This document shows positions 7,002 through 7,486 of a stretch of 7,486 bases of DNA, one piece after another (positions within the stretch are counted from its first letter, which is position 1; every line of letters starts with the position of its first letter). The DNA is taken from contig CALCQB010000063.1 in the NCBI GenBank assembly GCA_937897535.1, forward strand, positions 1 to 7,486. Reading direction: 5' to 3'. A model generated the notes under the pieces. The model was not told where the DNA came from. It made no database searches and saw only the letters and a list, made by a program, of their open reading frames with translations. This DNA comes from an uncultured Novosphingobium sp. Lineage in GTDB: Bacteria; Pseudomonadota; Alphaproteobacteria; Sphingomonadales; Sphingomonadaceae. The translations under genes were made by a program, and so were the position numbers.

Positions 7002-7486
7002 CACGACGTCGTTCGAGGCGTGCGAGCCGATCTTGCACACGTCACCGTCGTGGACGACGGCGCGCTGCGTTCCGATCCCGCCTTCGCGCTCGACCTGGAG
7101 CGTGAGGCGCGGGATGGAGACCGTCTCGATGAGCTGGCGTTCGGTGAGGTTGGCGGGGGCTTCTTCGGGCAAAACAGGCACGCCTTTGGGCGGGATGGGC
7201 AGTTTTTCGCCGAGCACGACTTCGGTGAGCCAAGTGCCGCGCAGGATGGCGCTGTCGATGTGGAAGGCCGCGCCGTACTGCTGGTCGATCTGGTTGGCCA
7301 TCTTGCCGTGGCCTTCTTTGATGGCACCGTGGTGGTCCCAGGGATTGGCTCCGTTGCCGCCGCCGACATTGTAGGCGAGCGTGCTGAGTTCGATGAAGCG
7401 CACGCCGCGTTCGACGAGTCGGCGGGCGAGCAGGCACTGGTGGGCGTAGGCGGCTTTTTTCGGCTCGGGATCGTCGAGGCCGTAGA
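6882..7486 (-). CDS. Mosaic reading frame joining four protein families, right edge partial; probable chimera
   Basis: The minus-strand frame is open from the right edge (first full codon at 7484) to TAG at 6884-6882, 200 residues with no start required inside. Numbering from 7484, residues 1-70 are DUF1501-like, 71-120 DUF1588-like, 121-161 the first half of an FHA domain, and 162-200 the C-terminus of a Cu/Zn superoxide dismutase. Each match is in the correct frame and strand, but each family is cut inside its conserved core: no end of DUF1501, no CxxCH after the DUF1588 part, no SxxH of FHA, and only one copper ligand of SOD. I know of no family with this architecture. The pieces are about 120-210 bases, close to read length. 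The most likely explanation is an assembly or amplification chimera attached to a true sodC end. The separate pieces are described below. Confidence 0.6.
   Translation of the reverse strand, partial: YGLDDPEPKKAAYAHQCLLARRLVERGVRFIELSTLAYNVGGGNGANPWDHHGAIKEGHGKMANQIDQQYGAAFHIDSAILRGTWLTEVVLGEKLPIPPKGVPVLPEEAPANLTERQLIETVSIPRLTLQVEREGGIGTQRAVVHDGDVCKIGSHASNDVVVMFDADGSAIVIHAASDDYKTDPTGNSGARIACGVLTAG
7002..7124 (-). other. FHA-domain fragment (first strands only)
   Basis: Residues 121-161 of the mosaic frame read SIPRLTLQVEREG, GTQRAV and then VCKIGSHASNDVVV. This is the beta1-beta3 part of a forkhead-associated phosphothreonine-binding domain; IGSHASND is the usual 'IGR...ND' turn in a form I associate with FHA regulators of myxobacteria and relatives. 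It stops before the SRxH motif that completes the binding site, so it cannot fold as an FHA domain. Edges are estimated from where the family resemblance ends. Confidence 0.65.
7125..7274 (-). other. DUF1588 (PSCyt3) fragment of a planctomycete-type protein
   Basis: Residues 71-120 read AILRGTWLTEVVLGEKLPIP, then PPKGVPVLPEE and LTERQLIE. RGxWxxxxxLGxxxPxPPxxVPxLPE is the signature of DUF1588 in large cytochrome-like proteins of Planctomycetes and Verrucomicrobia, where it is followed by a CxxCH haem site. Here the haem motif is absent because the frame switches to FHA sequence. Boundaries are approximate. Confidence 0.65.
7275..7486 (-). other. DUF1501 fragment
   Basis: Residues 1-70 begin YGLDDPEPKKAAYAHQCLLA, continue RRLVERGVRFIEL and NPWDHHGAIKEGHGKMANQI and end DQQYGA. 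YGLD, QCLLARRLVERGVRF and WDHH...VDQ-like spacing identify the sulfatase-like DUF1501 family, abundant in Planctomycetes and Verrucomicrobia and not typical of sphingomonads. The family continues with a helix (usually ALLKDL) that is replaced here by DUF1588 sequence. The fragment runs off the right edge. Confidence 0.75.

Noticed and set aside
6004..7038. Long minus-strand open frame opposite the MFS gene
   Set aside because: Low-complexity R/Q/G/D composition typical of a shadow of a GC-rich membrane-protein gene. It conflicts with the clear MFS reading.
6882..7486. A genuine new multidomain protein coupling FHA signalling to superoxide dismutase
   Set aside because: Each domain is truncated before its functional residues are complete, so no part could fold or act as its family does. 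It is kept as a finding about a chimera, not as a system.

Overview
The window is GC-rich and looks like alphaproteobacterial DNA, most likely from a sphingomonad (Sphingomonadales). The lineage call rests on protein character and on the gene order argD-argF-hslO, which I recall from that group. It was not tested by a search. Genes are tightly packed, with no gap over about 130 bases between genes.

Layout from left to right. The start of a fumarylacetoacetate-hydrolase (FAH) family gene lies on the minus strand (1-349) and runs off the left edge. Diverging from it after 38 bases is a tandem cold-shock-domain gene (388-861) that is intact in frame except for an amber codon at 526-528. A candidate promoter and a terminator-like hairpin fill 888-948. 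Next comes a translationally coupled plus-strand operon: argD (acetylornithine aminotransferase), argF (ornithine carbamoyltransferase) and hslO (redox chaperone Hsp33), joined by two 4-base start/stop overlaps. A second plus-strand unit has its own candidate promoter (4048-4076). It holds a small secreted DUF3617-like protein, queC (preQ0 synthase for queuosine/7-deazaguanine) and a 528-residue Spinster-like MFS transporter. The first three coupled genes combine arginine synthesis steps with stress-linked protein protection. The transporter substrate cannot be read from sequence.

The right end (6882-7486, minus strand) is the strangest part. One uninterrupted reading frame runs through pieces of four unrelated families. 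In translation order these are the middle of a DUF1501 protein, a DUF1588 (PSCyt3) piece, the first half of an FHA domain, and the C-terminal 38 or so residues of a Cu/Zn superoxide dismutase. Each piece is cut off inside its family core. Only the SOD tail looks like a normal neighbour of the MFS gene, so the region from about 7000 rightwards is best read as a chimeric join (assembly or amplification artefact, or a rearranged relic), not as a new multidomain protein.

The two items most worth checking are the amber-interrupted double cold-shock gene, which also carries a 27-base exact in-frame internal repeat, and the four-family mosaic at the right edge. I see no RNA genes, CRISPR arrays, insertion sequences or origins.
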